A stretch of DNA of 64,000 nt from Strongylocentrotus droebachiensis. Taxonomy: Eukaryota; Echinodermata; Echinoidea; Camarodonta; Strongylocentrotidae. Shown piece after piece: positions 1-14,369 of the stretch (position 1 is its first letter; each line of letters starts with the position of its first letter). The notes under the pieces were generated by a model. The model was not told the DNA's origin. It saw only the letters and a program-made list of their open reading frames with translations, and ran no database searches. The position numbers were made by a program, and so were the translations under genes. The stretch covers positions 434,001-498,000 of the forward strand of contig JAVYIG010000036.1 in NCBI GenBank assembly GCA_035222895.1. Reading direction: 5' to 3'.

Positions 1-3000
1 GAAGAAACATGTGGTCACACCAGCAGTATCGAATTGATGGCGCGTAATCTTTCGAATATATTCTGTATTTGTCATGCAAATTCGTAACAAACATTATTTC
101 CTACAATGTTCTCTGATAAAACGTCTTCGAACATTCAAGCAGTATATTGACTAAAAAGCTGGTGTCGATATTTTAGTTTTTGTTTTGGATATAGGAACGT
201 CCAGGATTAAAAGGTCATTGGACATTGCTCATGAAGTATGTATGATGTTTGTTAGCGCGAACCCAGCTTTCTTTGAAACAAGCAACTTTCACACGTCAGG
301 TGTGCGAACAGTAGGCTCCATTGGAGTTTCACACCTGTAATTTACACGCTTACGAAAACTCTAGACGGTGTTGATTTGACGTGCATTCGCGGTCAACCAA
401 GAAGATTGGCTTTCTCGCGTTCTCTTTTAATCACGTCTCCTCGATGAATAGAATCGGGGCATTCTTCACACCAAAGGTGTTGGGTAAATGGATCCATTTC
501 GAGACAATACGAAGGGATAGACCTTTTAAACAAGCAAAGCGTCTTTTGTTAACCACGCAGATCCCTGGTGAAGTGGCACTCCTGATTTATACATGATTCC
601 ACGCGAAAGAATAGGTCGTCGACAGAAAATGCATCTGTTGGCGATTTTGATGGGCAGGGGTAAAGAGGCACTGTTTGAAAGGGGTTGTTTGTCTTTTCTC
701 TTTAAGTTACACCTCTGTTCTTTCATATTCTTCTTTTTACAGAACATCCTTTTTTCTTCCAGACAAATAGTAAAAATACGCTTAATTACTGCAAGAGGTC
801 TCTGCAAGAGACTTGATTTCTTGTCTAAACAATAATGAAAAGATCGTTCGCTTATGTTGACATCAAGTCTTGATTTGCATATAGGGTAGCTTAGAAGTGT
901 ATCCCCCCCCCCCCCACCCAAACCAAAATGGTCCACCCACAAGCTTGAGTGAGATTTGTGTATCTTTCACTGTTGGTTCCAAGCAGTAATAGCGTACTCC
1001 ATTGCACTATTGTCCTGCATGAAACTTTTCCCCAAACGCCCTTGCTTGCTATTTTTGCAAGACTTTCAATGTTGCTACCCCTCATTCATAATGTTTTGGG
1101 GGATATTGTCTGAAGAGGGGTAGATGACACCCACTTTTCTTCGTCGAGGAGAGAAAACCTTCCCCTATCACGGATTCGGAGTCGAATTGAAACCTGAAAA
1201 ATGGAGGACCTTGTTATTCCTGCATGGTTGCCTGCCAGCATGAAAACATTGCTCCATTGTCGTGATGTTTTGCAGAAATGTGCAAGTTTCTTTTCAACGT
1301 TTAATATTACACCGTGAAGGTTCTTTTCCGAGCGTTGGAATTTTTTCAACATTTCCTTTCCTTTGATACACAGCATTACCATGCAGACACACAGTTTGAT
1401 TGATATGAGTTTCCTTTTAGGAAACACATTGCCACTCACTCTTGAAATGACACTTTCTTATTTGCTCTTTGAATGTTATTGATGACTGCCACTCGTTCGG
1501 GCACAAACTGTAACAATACATTCAAGAAAAGTCTTTACTTTCTACGAAATCATTGATACCAGATCCTTTTCAACCACTGATGAACTCAAAATCCTAAGCG
1601 CTTGTGCACCCTGGGTCTATGAACCTGATTTCCCTGTGCACCGGGTCGCTGATGGGTTCAGCCAATCTACCTGTTGGTTCACTTTCTTTAACTAGTATAA
1701 GAAAATGTGCGACCCACTTCTTTCTCCTTTATTAAGATTGTTTGGATTGTTTCATTTAGAGAGAAAGTGAGTGGCTCAATGTGATGCGACTTAATTTAAC
1801 AAAACGTAAATAACGATGTCATTGTTTATGTTTTCCATTATGATATGTCAATCTGTTAGATACGAATGTTTTACAACCATTATCGCTGTTGAAGGAAACT
1901 TGCGTGCTACCAATACCACCCAACACGTCTAAATTGCAAGAGTAACAAAATGAATCAGTTTCCATCAAATCTTCAAAGGCTTGGTCCGCATACAAAACAC
2001 TGGTCCGAAAATGTTCCACAGACACGGTCCGGGCCCTTTGACACTTCCTTTATCCGTGTAATAATACGATATTGTACACCTAAACCACTAAGTTACGGGT
2101 GCCCCTATTCAGCCCGTGCTTCTACCCGATAATTGAAAGAGACGTGGTAATTGCGTCAATTTGTTGCACCGACAAAGAAGACATCTTATGCTCTCTTTCT
2201 TCCTTTATTCCAAAGTCCTCGAACAATACTCGAGCCCCTTGAAGCATCCCACTCATCGAACAAAGAGGGATGTTAAAAAGAATCGTCTAGCACCTGGGGA
2301 AAGACCCCCCCCCCCCCCGCTCTTCCCCTCCTACTACTTACGGGATCGCCATGTCATTTGCAATGAAGTTATGCTTAAGATGGCCTTTGTTTGAAACACC
2401 TTGAAAGTTTTTGAGTGTTGGGCACAAGAGGCGCAGAAATCATAAAATTGCACAAAGATAGAAACATTTCTTTATATCATACAAGTGCCTTCTCTCTTTA
2501 TTGTTCTGACTCGGCAGATTGACATCTCTTTTAGATTCGACTTAACTTTAAATTTGTTATCCAGTGTATAAAATAATTGAGAATGATCCTATCTGGTAAA
2601 ATCGAACTCAATAAAATTATGAATTTTGAATTTATTCTCAATTGACATTTAAATTGTATTTATTTATCTTTTTGTGCACTTACAGCAAATTTATAACTCA
2701 AAGCTTTCTTTATTTAGGTGTTCTGTATTGAAGAAAACATCATCGTATAAACAAAAAAATCCTTTTAAAGAACTTTGATCAGTAAAGTAAAGTTTGGGAT
2801 GATGTATAAACCTGGATATTTAAGAAATAAAATACAAATTATAGACATATTAGATTATGTAGTTTGAACTTTACAGTCGTTAGTTGGTTATCGTACCTAC
2901 GCGATCTGTCCAATATTTAAAAAAAAAAAAATTCGATTAACCAAGACTTGCTAAATTCCCCTGCGAAAATGTTCATCTCAACCAGTCCTATAGTGAAGTG

Positions 3001-4234
3001 TGTGCCGGGAGGTTTACGGAATTAAGAACGGAGAACGGAAGAATCGACTATTCATTCAAGACCCTGTTCGGACAGTGACATTAGGTAGGAGGGGGTCGTT
3101 TCTTTCCAAGAGGACGATAATAAGAACTACGTCACCCCTCGGGCGAGATGCGTCATATTCAACCGGGAGAACTCATCTTCTTTCTTTCACCCTCGTTTTG
3201 AATGACATCAAATACTGACAATCGCACCAAACACATTTACAAACCAAACCTCCATTCTTTATGAACACCCATAGTTTGACCTGAAATATTCCCACTTTGA
3301 AGCCCGTTAAGTGATTCTATCCTTTTTGTCCTCTTAAATAATCATTATTCCTGTGAAGTCACCAACAGTCATTCATTCCAAGATTGCAATTATTTCTTTA
3401 TCACCCGCGTCTAGTGCTCATTTCAATAATTTGATACACAGGTAAAATTACGTACGTATAATCCACGATGCCTGTGTCAATGGAGGCTCTAGTAAGGAAC
3501 TGCGGATAGTGTGCACTTTTCAATTGCTCTAAATCATTCATCAAGATGTGTACTTTCCAGTAGTCTACATCATCACATATACCTGCATACTGTATAAGAA
3601 TATATCATTCATCAGATTTGTAAAAACCTTACAGGATACTGTGGGTGTCATTCAATTAAGATGTGAGGCAGTTCTGTTGTTTTAGGACGTGTTTTCTCTT
3701 GAAACTTCAACCCATCTTTTCCCATAGCGGAACTCGATGAAATAAGAGATGTAGATATTGGGAAACAAATGTCACAGGAAATTTATGGATGACTAAATGA
3801 AATGCATTCCTAACCCCCAAGTCTCTAATTCTTGAAACCTCTCCCATTACAACCCCCAATATACTTTTGTTTTGTAACCTTTATGTCTTGGTTTGTGCCA
3901 TGTTCCCCGAGGGTGCCATAGTTGTCAAGACTTGAAGCTTCGAGACATCTGACTGGCAAAGTATCATCTCTTTCTCTTTTTCATCCATCTCGAATGAAAA
4001 ATGGCTTGTTTTGAATCCTCTGGCCGAGTTGTAAAGAGGGAGTTGTAAATCTGAAAAGTGACATCGGTATCTCTTCTCCAAACGGAAACACTGAATAAAA
4101 ACTGAAATTGAAACTTAAAGTGGAGTTTCAACCCTCTTCCAAATGAGCTGTAAGCGCAATTACTTAGTTAACATTTCTTTTTAATAGACAACGATTAAAC
4201 TATTAATCCTCGGTTTCTCTGTGTGGTCGATGTA

Positions 4235-4439
4235 TTAAAGGCACACTGTCCTACTTGTAGCTACTTGCTCCCTCTATATAGAAAATTTCCCAAATCGGTG
4301 CCTGTTGGTCCACCATGATCCTCTTTTTCTTATGTTAAATGAGAGCTGAGTTAATGAGATAGCCACCTGTCACACTGACCTTGCTGGCTCGCTGTGTGGT
4401 CTAATCCCTTCTAGCTGCAGTAGTAACGCCTACCTTTAA
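4235..4439. mobile_element. Candidate decayed TTAA-ended MITE (205 bp)
   Basis: Both ends read TTAAAGG pointing inwards: TTAAAGGCACACTGTCC on the left, and CTACCTTTAA read to its outer edge on the right. Further in, CTACTTGTAGCTA on the left pairs loosely with TAGCTGCAGTAG on the right. This suggests terminal inverted repeats of about 30 bp with many mismatches, and a TTAA target as used by piggyBac-like or Kolobok-like transposases. There is no ORF inside. The arms are weakly matched, so a chance arrangement is possible. Confidence 0.4.
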
Positions 4440-7400
4440 GCATTCCTCTAAATCACTGAGAACACGATGGCAAAGCCTTTCGAGAAATCAACTCCAAGTA
4501 ATTTTCTATGTATGATTATATTTTCAAACGAAATATTTCCGAATTACCCAGTACGTTATTATAATGTTGGCACATTTCATTATGTAATTGATCACGTTAT
4601 TGATACTGTCTTAGGTTAATTTTTGATAAATTATTTGTCATGTTGGTAATCGTGTATATTTGGCTTCTCTTAAGTAAACGTAAGGACACCATCTGAGGAA
4701 GAGAGTTGTTGATGCGCTTGTCTAAGATTCCCATAGGCTGATGCATGACGTATCAAAGGAAGGAGCTAACATCACTTTTCATCATCATTCTTTCCCCAAA
4801 ACGGAAAAGAATAAAGTGCTTGAGGAAAAGGGGCAGTAGACTCGCAAAATAAAGATGGCTTCTCAGATAAACATCAATCCCCCTCAGATCGAAGCTCCTC
4901 AAAGCTTTCGAAATGTAACTCCCTCTGAAAAACCTGTTCGTGTTAGTCAACTTTTACTTCCGACAGTTTCCCCCAAAGAAAACGGGGCTTTCCTATTTCA
5001 TTACCATTCTCTTCATGCTCTTCCCTTAGGGAAGACTGACGAGGAAAAATCCACCCCCACCAGCGTAATATGAGCAGAATCTAACCGTTAACGAGTGTAC
5101 TGCCCTTCCGTAGCTAATGCATGGCTTCCTTTTCATTGCTTGCTTGGATTCATAGATACACAAACGAAGCACTTTGCCCCTTCCTATACAATTAATCGCA
5201 AATAGCGTCAAAATTTCCATGTTTCCCTATTCATCGTAGCTGTAGAAAGATACATAAGATCATGCGTAAGAATGAACTTTAAAAAGTCCCTCTCGTAAAT
5301 CAATCATTTTGATGTAGTAAAGTCCAGCGACCTAATCTTGAATATTAATTGCCTGTGAAAGTTGATAGATCTAACTAAATGTCATATCCACCTTGGGATG
5401 GGGTTTGGGCAAGCGTTACCCCGCCCCCTGAAGAAAAACAACTTGCAGCTGAGTGTTTCACCCTCAAAAGAACTGCTCAAGCGTATTATCCCACTCCCAT
5501 CTGTATAAATTTCCACTCCTCGTGTTTATAAATATATATGGATTCGCCGCTGATTTAGATAAGCATTTTTATTTTAGTATTAAAAAATAAACAAATAAAC
5601 TATCTAGTCATATATATCAGATGATTATCCGAAAAACAAAAGAGGTACAAAACCACTATGTTCATATTGTATACAAGATTATTAGAGATTGTCGTCCATC
5701 ACCAGTTTAAATTTTAGCAAACAAAATAACAACTCGATACAGACTAAATCATATCCACGCTTATTTTCATGCCTTGGTTCGTCAAGGGTTGTTGAATGTT
5801 GGGCTCTCTCATTTTACCGTAACACGATGGAAACACGACAAAGTCTCGCTCAACCAAATAGATTCCAATCAACTTGTTTGTAAGCCCCACCATCAGCACA
5901 GCAGTCCTAACCGGTTATAGCGACGGGTTGTAATAAAAGGAAATATCATTGGTATGGAAACTACGTTTGATAATCATTTACGCTAATCGCTACTTTACCC
6001 CATTGCGTACAGGAACAGGGTGGCTATCATGTTAATAGTCTTGTACGGGTGAACAGGTTAGGTTGTAGCGCGTATTATACGTGGTTGTACAGTAGGAATA
6101 TGGATCAAACGAATCGATTTCCAAGAATTGTCATTTCGTGGTCAATAATAATACTTAATTCGAGGACGGAGAATACAATAATGTGATCTTGACCAGTTGA
6201 GTCACAAATATGGCAGTTTTTATTAATGCTTTTATTCCTTGGAATATTGTAAGGGTTCGTGTAAGATCAAATCATGATGTTCAAGAGGAATATGTCATCG
6301 TATAACCACATTTGTTATCATATATATATTGTATATTACTATCACAGTATCACTACAATGGACTTTTGGTCTTCCCAAGAAGAAATCAAAGTGCTCTGTA
6401 GTTATCTTCTTGGTCATAGCAATAAGCATGAAAAATAAGTAGGAAATAAGAAATAAGTATGATACCGTTTAGTGTGGTCTTTGTCCCACAGGTCCCAGGG
6501 AACACAAAACGTTTAGGGACGTAAATCACGTTCAGTAAAGACTTTATTTCGTCCTCATGACGTTTTCAAACATCTTGAGGACATTTTAGGTTTGCGTAGA
6601 TCTCGTTCCAAGACTGAACATTAAACATGAGCTCTGATGTCACGACACAGGGTTCATCACATCATGGTTATGGCCAAGGTTGACAAGGTCTTTGAACACA
6701 GCCTCAGGGACCAGCCATTCTGAACCATTCGATCTAGAGCCAGTTGACTCGGAGATGAATGATGGTATCAGAATCAATCCGACTCTCATCCACCTCTAAT
6801 CAACTACCTAGAATCTGCGGATCAAGTAGCTGTTTAAAGTATAGTGGTTTACGTCGTTTGGCTTTAAGTGGTTATTCGGGGTCTGTTTTCAAACCTCGAT
6901 GGTGTTTTAAACATCAGGTATAGTTCTAATTGTGCTAATTATTCCGTCTTCGTAATATTTTTAAATATGTGGCCTGATTAACATAGTCACCCAACTGTCT
7001 TCTCAGTCTTAACCAACTGACCAACATTATTCGAAGTGTGGTGTACTACTCATATCATCAATTTTGTAACCCGGGCTCTCTGGACTAAGATTATAATTTT
7101 CTTTCTTTCTACGTAATTTGTAAATGGGTGTTCGATGACTTTACAGTATTTCCAAGATTGGTTCCCGTGCCAGTGCATGTAGTGTATTCAAAGTAACTGG
7201 AGGTTTGCTACATGGCTTCATCGGTGCCAAAGAAAGTCTTGAATCCATCCAGGATACGTCCTTTCCCAGTGGGATCTTTGATGTCACTTCGATCAAGGAC
7301 TTAACGTCGACTTATCGCACTTTTGCATCTTTACAAAGACAACGTAACCGGTGCAAGTGTTGGATGATAATGCCAAAAGAAAATTGGCAAAGTCCAGATA

Positions 7401-10400
7401 CAAGTCCTGTCAATGATAATATATCATGACAGTTACCATCTCTCTTTCAATGTGGCGACATCGCCTGTTGATTCAATATTCGAAAGTCTCGGGTCTAATA
7501 CCTGTGTGTGTTGTTACAGATTTTCGGAGATTTCTGCTGCACATACCCCTTTGGGTAATATGAGAACTTTGACTTGCAGGTGAGAAGTTCGACTCAAGTG
7601 TCAGGTGAAGATGGCTAAACGAGGCTGTCATCACCTGAATGGATTTCCTACACGTCTTTGCCTCCGTGTGGCCAAGAAGCTATTGCTGAAACGTTTTGGA
7701 CTTTGGCAAGTCCCGAGTCCCCAAAAGACAAACGATGTGCTGTCTTTTTCGACGGTTGGTAAAGAAAGGAATTTCTGAACACCAATTCCATCTACATGTA
7801 GTTGTTACACTGCACTTGTCGAAGTATCCACATGTCACTTTCTCTATCCAGTATCAATTCCCTTTTCAAACCACCTGAAAACATTTGTTGTCCATTATAC
7901 ATATAAATATGTTTCTTGAATTTATGGGATTTGAGAATTCTCAAGAGCGCTTCCAAATGATTTATCTACTGAATTTCATATTTCTTTCAAATGCAAAATT
8001 ACTGCCATTTAACTTTGAAATGCAAGTAATATTTCCTGCCATGTTCATGACCATATAAATATATCTAAATATCTTTGAAGTATGGTCTATACTGCAAGTC
8101 TGATCTTACAGCCAGCACAAGTACAGGCAAAACAAGCGATATTGTTGACAAAAATGGATAGTTTTACTGGGCAAGTTTTTCTTCTTGCCTGAAGGTCGTC
8201 TCGGATCATTCGAGGCACATCGATCAAAGCGAAGCTAGAAAAGACATGAAGAATGATCCTCGAGGGATGTCAGACAATTAGAATGTTTGAACTTTGAAAA
8301 TAGCCTCGGGTCATCGAAGAGGATACCGAGATGTAGGTTAAAGACGAGTCTTTTGCCCTCGATATTTTAAGGAAAAAGTACGGATATTCATAATGATTGT
8401 ATGAATGTTGTCTCGCTCAACATGTGTAACACGGGCTAATGCATGGGTTTTGCTTTTTGATCGACAGTGCGAATTTATAGTGCGTCAGATGGGAGTCAGA
8501 TCTATTCAATTAAACGATTATTGACCATGTTGCCTCTAAAATTATTGTTCAAAGTATATCATGATTCATGTTATAATTTTCATTCACTCTATAATCTAGA
8601 ATTTGTAACAATTGTACACTATATTCTTTCCCAACATTGTATGAATTCAACTTTAGCAAAGTCTCATTGAACTTTTACATATTGGCAAATTATAGTTACA
8701 TTGTCATGAAAGTATTTGTAATATTTGTGCCGCCCACACAAATGTTTTTAGAGAAAACAACGTGATTCAAGAATATAGCTGCCCCTTTTATAATGCCGTG
8801 TAGTTTTCTGAACTGCCCCCCCCCCCCTCCTTGTAGTAAAACGATGACTCGGGGCTATCTAGGCGTACCTCTTTCCTCTTTTCAAACACCGTTTGAGAAA
8901 CCGATTCACTGCCGAGTTCAGTAAAATCACATTCAATTTCATCGTATTAAATAAATCGAATTTAAACATGACTTGACATTTTTTAGTCCGCCGTTGTCAT
9001 AGATTGTCCCTAAAGCTCATCCCGTCGCTGATTAACTTTTCATTCAGAACCTATTGCAAAATGTGATAACACCGTGGACATCCAATTGCCAAAGTCGATT
9101 CGTCATTGAACAGTGGTTTCAGAACGCTCTTGTGTAAACACTCCAAATGGATCATTGCCTATGTGCGAACTCATGCGGAGACGGATAAAAACATTAGCTA
9201 TGTTCACCTTGGATGGATGTAGTTTTAAACTTTAAATTTTCGAAACCTCAATGTTATCATCAACGATCCATTAACAGCGACGAGGGTTCTTACGGGACCG
9301 AACAAGGAGTATTTAAAGTTTGTTAGTACAGGCCAGTCAAACAGACGTTTTAACTACAAGCAAGCGTTACACTGGACCTAGAAGTTAATTGCGTTTGCAA
9401 ATAACTTTGAGACGACCCCTCTGCTCATCATTATCGCGCTAACTTATAGCTTATAACTTCGAGTGAACTTAGAGTTTTGTAACTACGAGTGCAATCACAA
9501 GGTTCACAACAACAAGTTAATTCCCAAGTTTAAAACCACGAACTTAGACTTAAATGCTATCGTGTGAACCTGTCAAGCAACAGAAACCTCGGCCAACCCC
9601 AAAGACATTCATCGGAGGTGTAATGCTATATGAATCAGCTTGATTGGGTCTCAGCCTCTCTCTCGACAGATCCGCCATGTTTGATAACACGAGCGGTTTC
9701 GATCTTTGCTACATGACTATTGTCTGTAATTACATACCTTGGCTTTCTGTGACCCGAACTTGCACTTTTGTTCTTTAAGAACAGCTGATGCAAGTTGATA
9801 ACTTTTTTTTTGAGGCGCCGACTTTCAATCACTGTATACCTCCAATCTTTTAAGGGTGTGGGGAGCATACATGTACATCATGTGCGTTCAGTCTAAAGCT
9901 TGAAGATAATTTAAATAAGGAAGTTTGATTAATGCCAATGGGTAGAACCAAATATTAGTTTGTCTAGATTAAGAAAATAAGCAATACATGATCAAAGAAA
10001 TCCAATTTCGTTATGCGTATTTCACCCCCCCCCCCCTCCCCCCCCCCCCCCCCTTCCCACCTACCATTTTAACAAAGGATCATGAGCCTAAGTTTATTAA
10101 GTAAAACAAAAAGTCTGCGTGCCTTATCCCCTCCCTTGCCCCTACCCCCTGCCCATTATCCCAATTTTATTTAAATTTAAATTAGATCGAGATGGAGGCC
10201 GTAGCGTTTTCTATAGATTCATAATAGAATATCATTTTCATTCACTTCATCTTCACTAGCTTCTTCCATTGGACACCCGATGTCTGTCAATGGAAAATGT
10301 CGTTTTTTTAACGAAAAAAAAGTATGCCATAATGTTTACAAAATTGAAAAAATACCTTCATGAGAGAACGAGTTGTTATTTTTTTCATAAAGATTCAGCA

Positions 10401-11382
10401 ATCCATGCATTTTCATTTTTTTAAAGAGTTCATAGGTGTAGTTTTAATGACTAAAGTATTTTCGTTAATACAAAAAATACCTGAATGCCTACAAACGTAT
10501 ATTGATATAGATCGTACAGTATGCATGCGTCTTGTAATGGCGGGTACGTTGTATGTTTGAATGTAAGATATGTGTCAGTGGTTGTGAAGATGACACTGCG
10601 ATGGCATTGAGACACGTCGCATCTGATTAGATCTGAGGATGAGATGCGAAGCACCAGGCCCTACCTTGGACAGGAAACAACCATGTTCTGACACAGCAAC
10701 AGGTCTACAGCTCCCCTAGAGAGAGGGATTTTTTAGTCTGAAGAGCGCAGACTCTGACAGATATGTCTTGATTCGTGTTTCTTTCTCCGTTTTGGGACTG
10801 TGGATGAGTGGATGAAGAAAACATTGCTTAGGACCAAAGAGATACTACAACTAGGAGCACTGTGATAATTGTATTGGTTAAGGCGATTGACATTTGACTT
10901 TACATCCCCCCGCAAACACACACACAGTGAATCTGTACACAATATTGGGTAAAATAAACCAAAAGTCTAAATATGTTTACCTTAATTTATCTACTATTTA
11001 CCCAACAATTGTGCATGCTCTCGTTTTACTTTAATTAGCTAAACTTTAACCATATTTTGTTTACTGAGTGTGGGCGTGTAAAATGATCATGAAATAATTA
11101 TTTGAATAAAATTGTCATCAAATATTGCGGATAACGTGATAGGTTAAATGTACGTAGTCATAACTCATGTTAAAGTGTGTATCAGGCACGCATGAAAAAC
11201 TGCTGTAACAGGGCATGAAAAACGTTTTTGGACGAGACTCATACATTGGTAATAAAAGCCACTATTAGGCTTTTATTCTTCAATCATACGGATAGTTTTC
11301 AACACCCCCGAATCTTAATCCCGACGGTCGACCTGATCTGCCCGATCTCGATGCGCCCTCTAGATAACGGATACAAAGTTCG

Positions 11383-11433
11383 TGACCTTCAGCACCTCCC
11401 GAGAGTGACCTTTGACCTTCAAGAGTATGACCT
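11383..11433 (-). promoter_or_regulatory. Cluster of nuclear-receptor half-sites including a perfect DR1
   Basis: Four TGACCT half-sites start at 11383, 11406, 11413 and 11428. The middle two form TGACCTTTGACCT, which on the minus strand is AGGTCAAAGGTCA, the ideal one-base-spaced direct repeat bound by RXR, HNF4 and COUP-TF class receptors. The match is seen directly; function is inferred. Such motifs also occur inside dispersed repeats, so this may be repeat-derived rather than an enhancer. Confidence 0.35.
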
Positions 11434-13654
11434 TCTAATGATCAGCATGGTTGAAACATTTTCACGGCTTGACATTAACGTGTGGCGCCGTGAGCTCTCA
11501 GTGATATCAACATGATCATGGAATGTTTTCCACACCGAGAAACACTTTTTGAACCCCTTCGAATGTTATTTTTAGAAAAAGATAGCGGAGAATACATATT
11601 TCTTATATCCTGTTTGTATACGCAGGAAATCTCGCTGAGAACGTACATGTGGTGCTGTGGATGGTCTACGCACTTCGATGGAGTAGCTTTTACAAGAGAA
11701 AACAAAATGTATTTTTGATGCTTCAGTTTTTATTGGACCTTTAATATGTATTTTATACGAATTGAGTAATTGACTTTCTCTCGTACATGTAACTCGCATC
11801 CACTAATAGAGGTTTTGATAGTTAAGGCGTTTTTCGATTTTTGATGATAATGAAATTCATTACCGAATTTGTATTTTTAGTATTGGTACACAACCTTTTT
11901 TCTTCTTTTTTTTCGATGTTGAGCGCCCTCTTATATCATTTTCAACCCCACTCCTTTCTTCGTTCTTCATTTTCACCGCCCCACCCGGTCTGTAGAGATT
12001 TCGTATTATCATGATTATTTACTAAGTTCCTTAATCTATTTTTTCTTTCTTTTCCTTGATACAAATACATGGACGTGTGTACTAAATTGGCACACCGTTG
12101 CCTTTTAGGAGGGTGTTACTTTTCTTGAATTACCTGATAATCTCTACCGGCTATTACGTCAAGACGGTATTAATTTCTTCCTGCAACCGTGCTAAACTTG
12201 ACACTTTCCAAGCAGGAGTTTTAAATACTTAATGAGGAAGAGCCCCAGGACAGCGCCCACTATCCGGCCAATGAAGTTAATCAGATTAAAAAGAGGAGAG
12301 TTAAGTTCTTCTTAAAGATAAAGTTGGGTTATGGTCAAGAGATTGCCCTGTGAAAGAAACTGTTCGGAAGTAATATGGAAAAGCTTGTAATACATGAAGA
12401 TTCATGTTTACTGTGAGATTTTTTAATCATCAAAATGGTACTAAATTTACTCATTTTCGCTAAGAGCCATGTGCACATAATGTGTATATGGGACAAAGAA
12501 AATGTGGCATGAAAGATCGATTCAAAGACTTCCTGTATTTCTCGTCAAATTTCGGATATAAGGGTACCTGAAGAGCAGTTCTATTCAGGAGACATTCCTT
12601 ATCTTATTTTTGTTTTAATTCTTTCAAACTTACCTTAAAAAGAATGAGAATACTCAACAATTTTTTCACCTTTACCAGAATTCAACTTCCTCTTTAAAAA
12701 ACAGTTTTGTTCTACACACCACGCACTCTGTTACTGCCAAAAAAGTATCAGGATGTACTGGATATGGTACGTGTTCTAAGGATAATTTGCAGTGGTGCGG
12801 AGTGGACATCAAGAGGAAAGGGGCAAATGATGACGGAGATGCAGCTGCGAGAAGGCATCAAGGAACTTGGCATCACCATTGGCGTGGGTTTGTTTTGGTA
12901 GAAATGCATCAGGGATATCATCCCCTTCGAGAAAACAGGATTAAGCCGCACTTATACCTTGCAGCAAGTCCGACCATACTGTTTTGTCATCGCATCTCTC
13001 TCCCAATTCCTCTTAATTTTCATTGCTGACTTTGTTTTTCCGATTCCTACCGATTGTCCCTCTGGTAAAAGTCCGATCTGTTGACAGGTTGAGGTGGAGG
13101 TTGGACCTTAAACTTGCCTCCGAGAGCCACCTTGTTATTCTTGTAAATAATTTGTGGATGTTTAGAAATTAGAAGACCACGGTCATCTTCTAAAGCAGGG
13201 AAAAGTTTAAACAAACCAGCAAATGGTCTGATGATTACCTCCTTCAAGCACAAGAGATTTCGTTAGATCTTGGAGGGTTTATCTTGCAAAGACTTGGAAC
13301 TCGTTAACATGCTTTAGAATTGGTCATAAGGAAAACACAACAAGCTATATTAGAGGTGTTTAGGCAACGTACGGCAACTGGTCCATGAGGCGAAAAGTTT
13401 AGAGTTCAATGCTCGCGAGTTTGAATTATTCGGCCAAACTCTTGGTGACTCCAAGCGATTTGAAATAAACACCAATTCAGCGGGAACAACTATAGTTATT
13501 TTAAAGAGTATTTCGCTTACAATTTCGATTTTCAAGAATATATATAACCAAAGGAAGGCAAAGCTTTATTCACGTTGATCAAATCAACATTGCAAGAAGA
13601 TGTGTCGTTTTGGTCGGAATGCAACGTCCTTTCAGGAGGTTCATTGTGTCATTT

Positions 13655-13930
13655 TGTATCTCTGGAAATATTTGCTTTGGTGACATTCTTTCCTTAACTC
13701 CTAGGTCAAAGATGTTCTCAAGATTTTCCCTTCCGTTGAGTCATATACATGTATCTGCGAAACATTTGGTTCGATTACATAATTTCCTCATGTTCTCTTC
13801 AAAATGTCCTCTTCCTTTTGGTCATTATCAATACATTTATGTATCTCTGGAAAACATTTACTTCGAAGATATTACTTTCCTGTTGTCTGGAAACGTCAGT
13901 CTGCGTGACCTCATCGTGAGGTCAGAGAAG
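13655..13930. repeat. Three-copy degenerate tandem repeat, unit 90-95 bp
   Basis: Copies begin at 13655, 13750 and 13840, each opening TGTATCT followed by GGAAA/CGAAA and a TTTGCTTTGG-like segment. The unit then runs through a T-rich stretch. The copies are diverged but collinear. A 121-codon ORF (13610-13975) runs through them; I attribute it to the repeat and the T-rich bias rather than to a gene. The last copy ends beside an inverted repeat, TGACCTCA-TCG-TGAGGTCA, at 13906-13924. Confidence 0.5.
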
Positions 13931-14348
13931 ATGTTGATTAATCCCAGGTGGCTTGACGACATCAAGATGGGCTGATGTCATCGAGCCCCGGGGTAGAACA
14001 TCTTCCCCTCCCAGACGCATTTGAGGATACATATTATCATCCCATAATTCTCTCATTTCCGAACACATAACTCTTTCTCTTTAGCATGGAAACATTCATG
14101 TCTTCTGTTCATCATGCTCTGTTTCTTCGGCTCCATGGACTATACGTTTTGCTCATACATGCATATGATTTAGTAGGCGGTATGAACTGCATCCGTAATC
14201 ATGAACCATCAAATGAAAATGCCTGAGAACAGTGGTCATATTCCTGTCTTTCGTTCTATCGTGTTGACCTTCTTTTACCATGACTTGTTCTTACTGTTTA
14301 CTCTTCAAACTTCTGAGCCATTTTCTTACTTGCTTTTTCCAAACCTTT

Positions 14349-14369
14349 ATATATATATATATATATTAT
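14349..14369. repeat. (AT)n microsatellite
   Basis: Alternating TA of about 20 bases, followed by another AT-rich patch near 14430-14460. Confidence 0.9.

Noticed and set aside
12787..12901. GC-richer stretch after a TTTGCAG, considered as an exon
   Set aside because: No frame gives a recognisable protein and the putative donor is poor.
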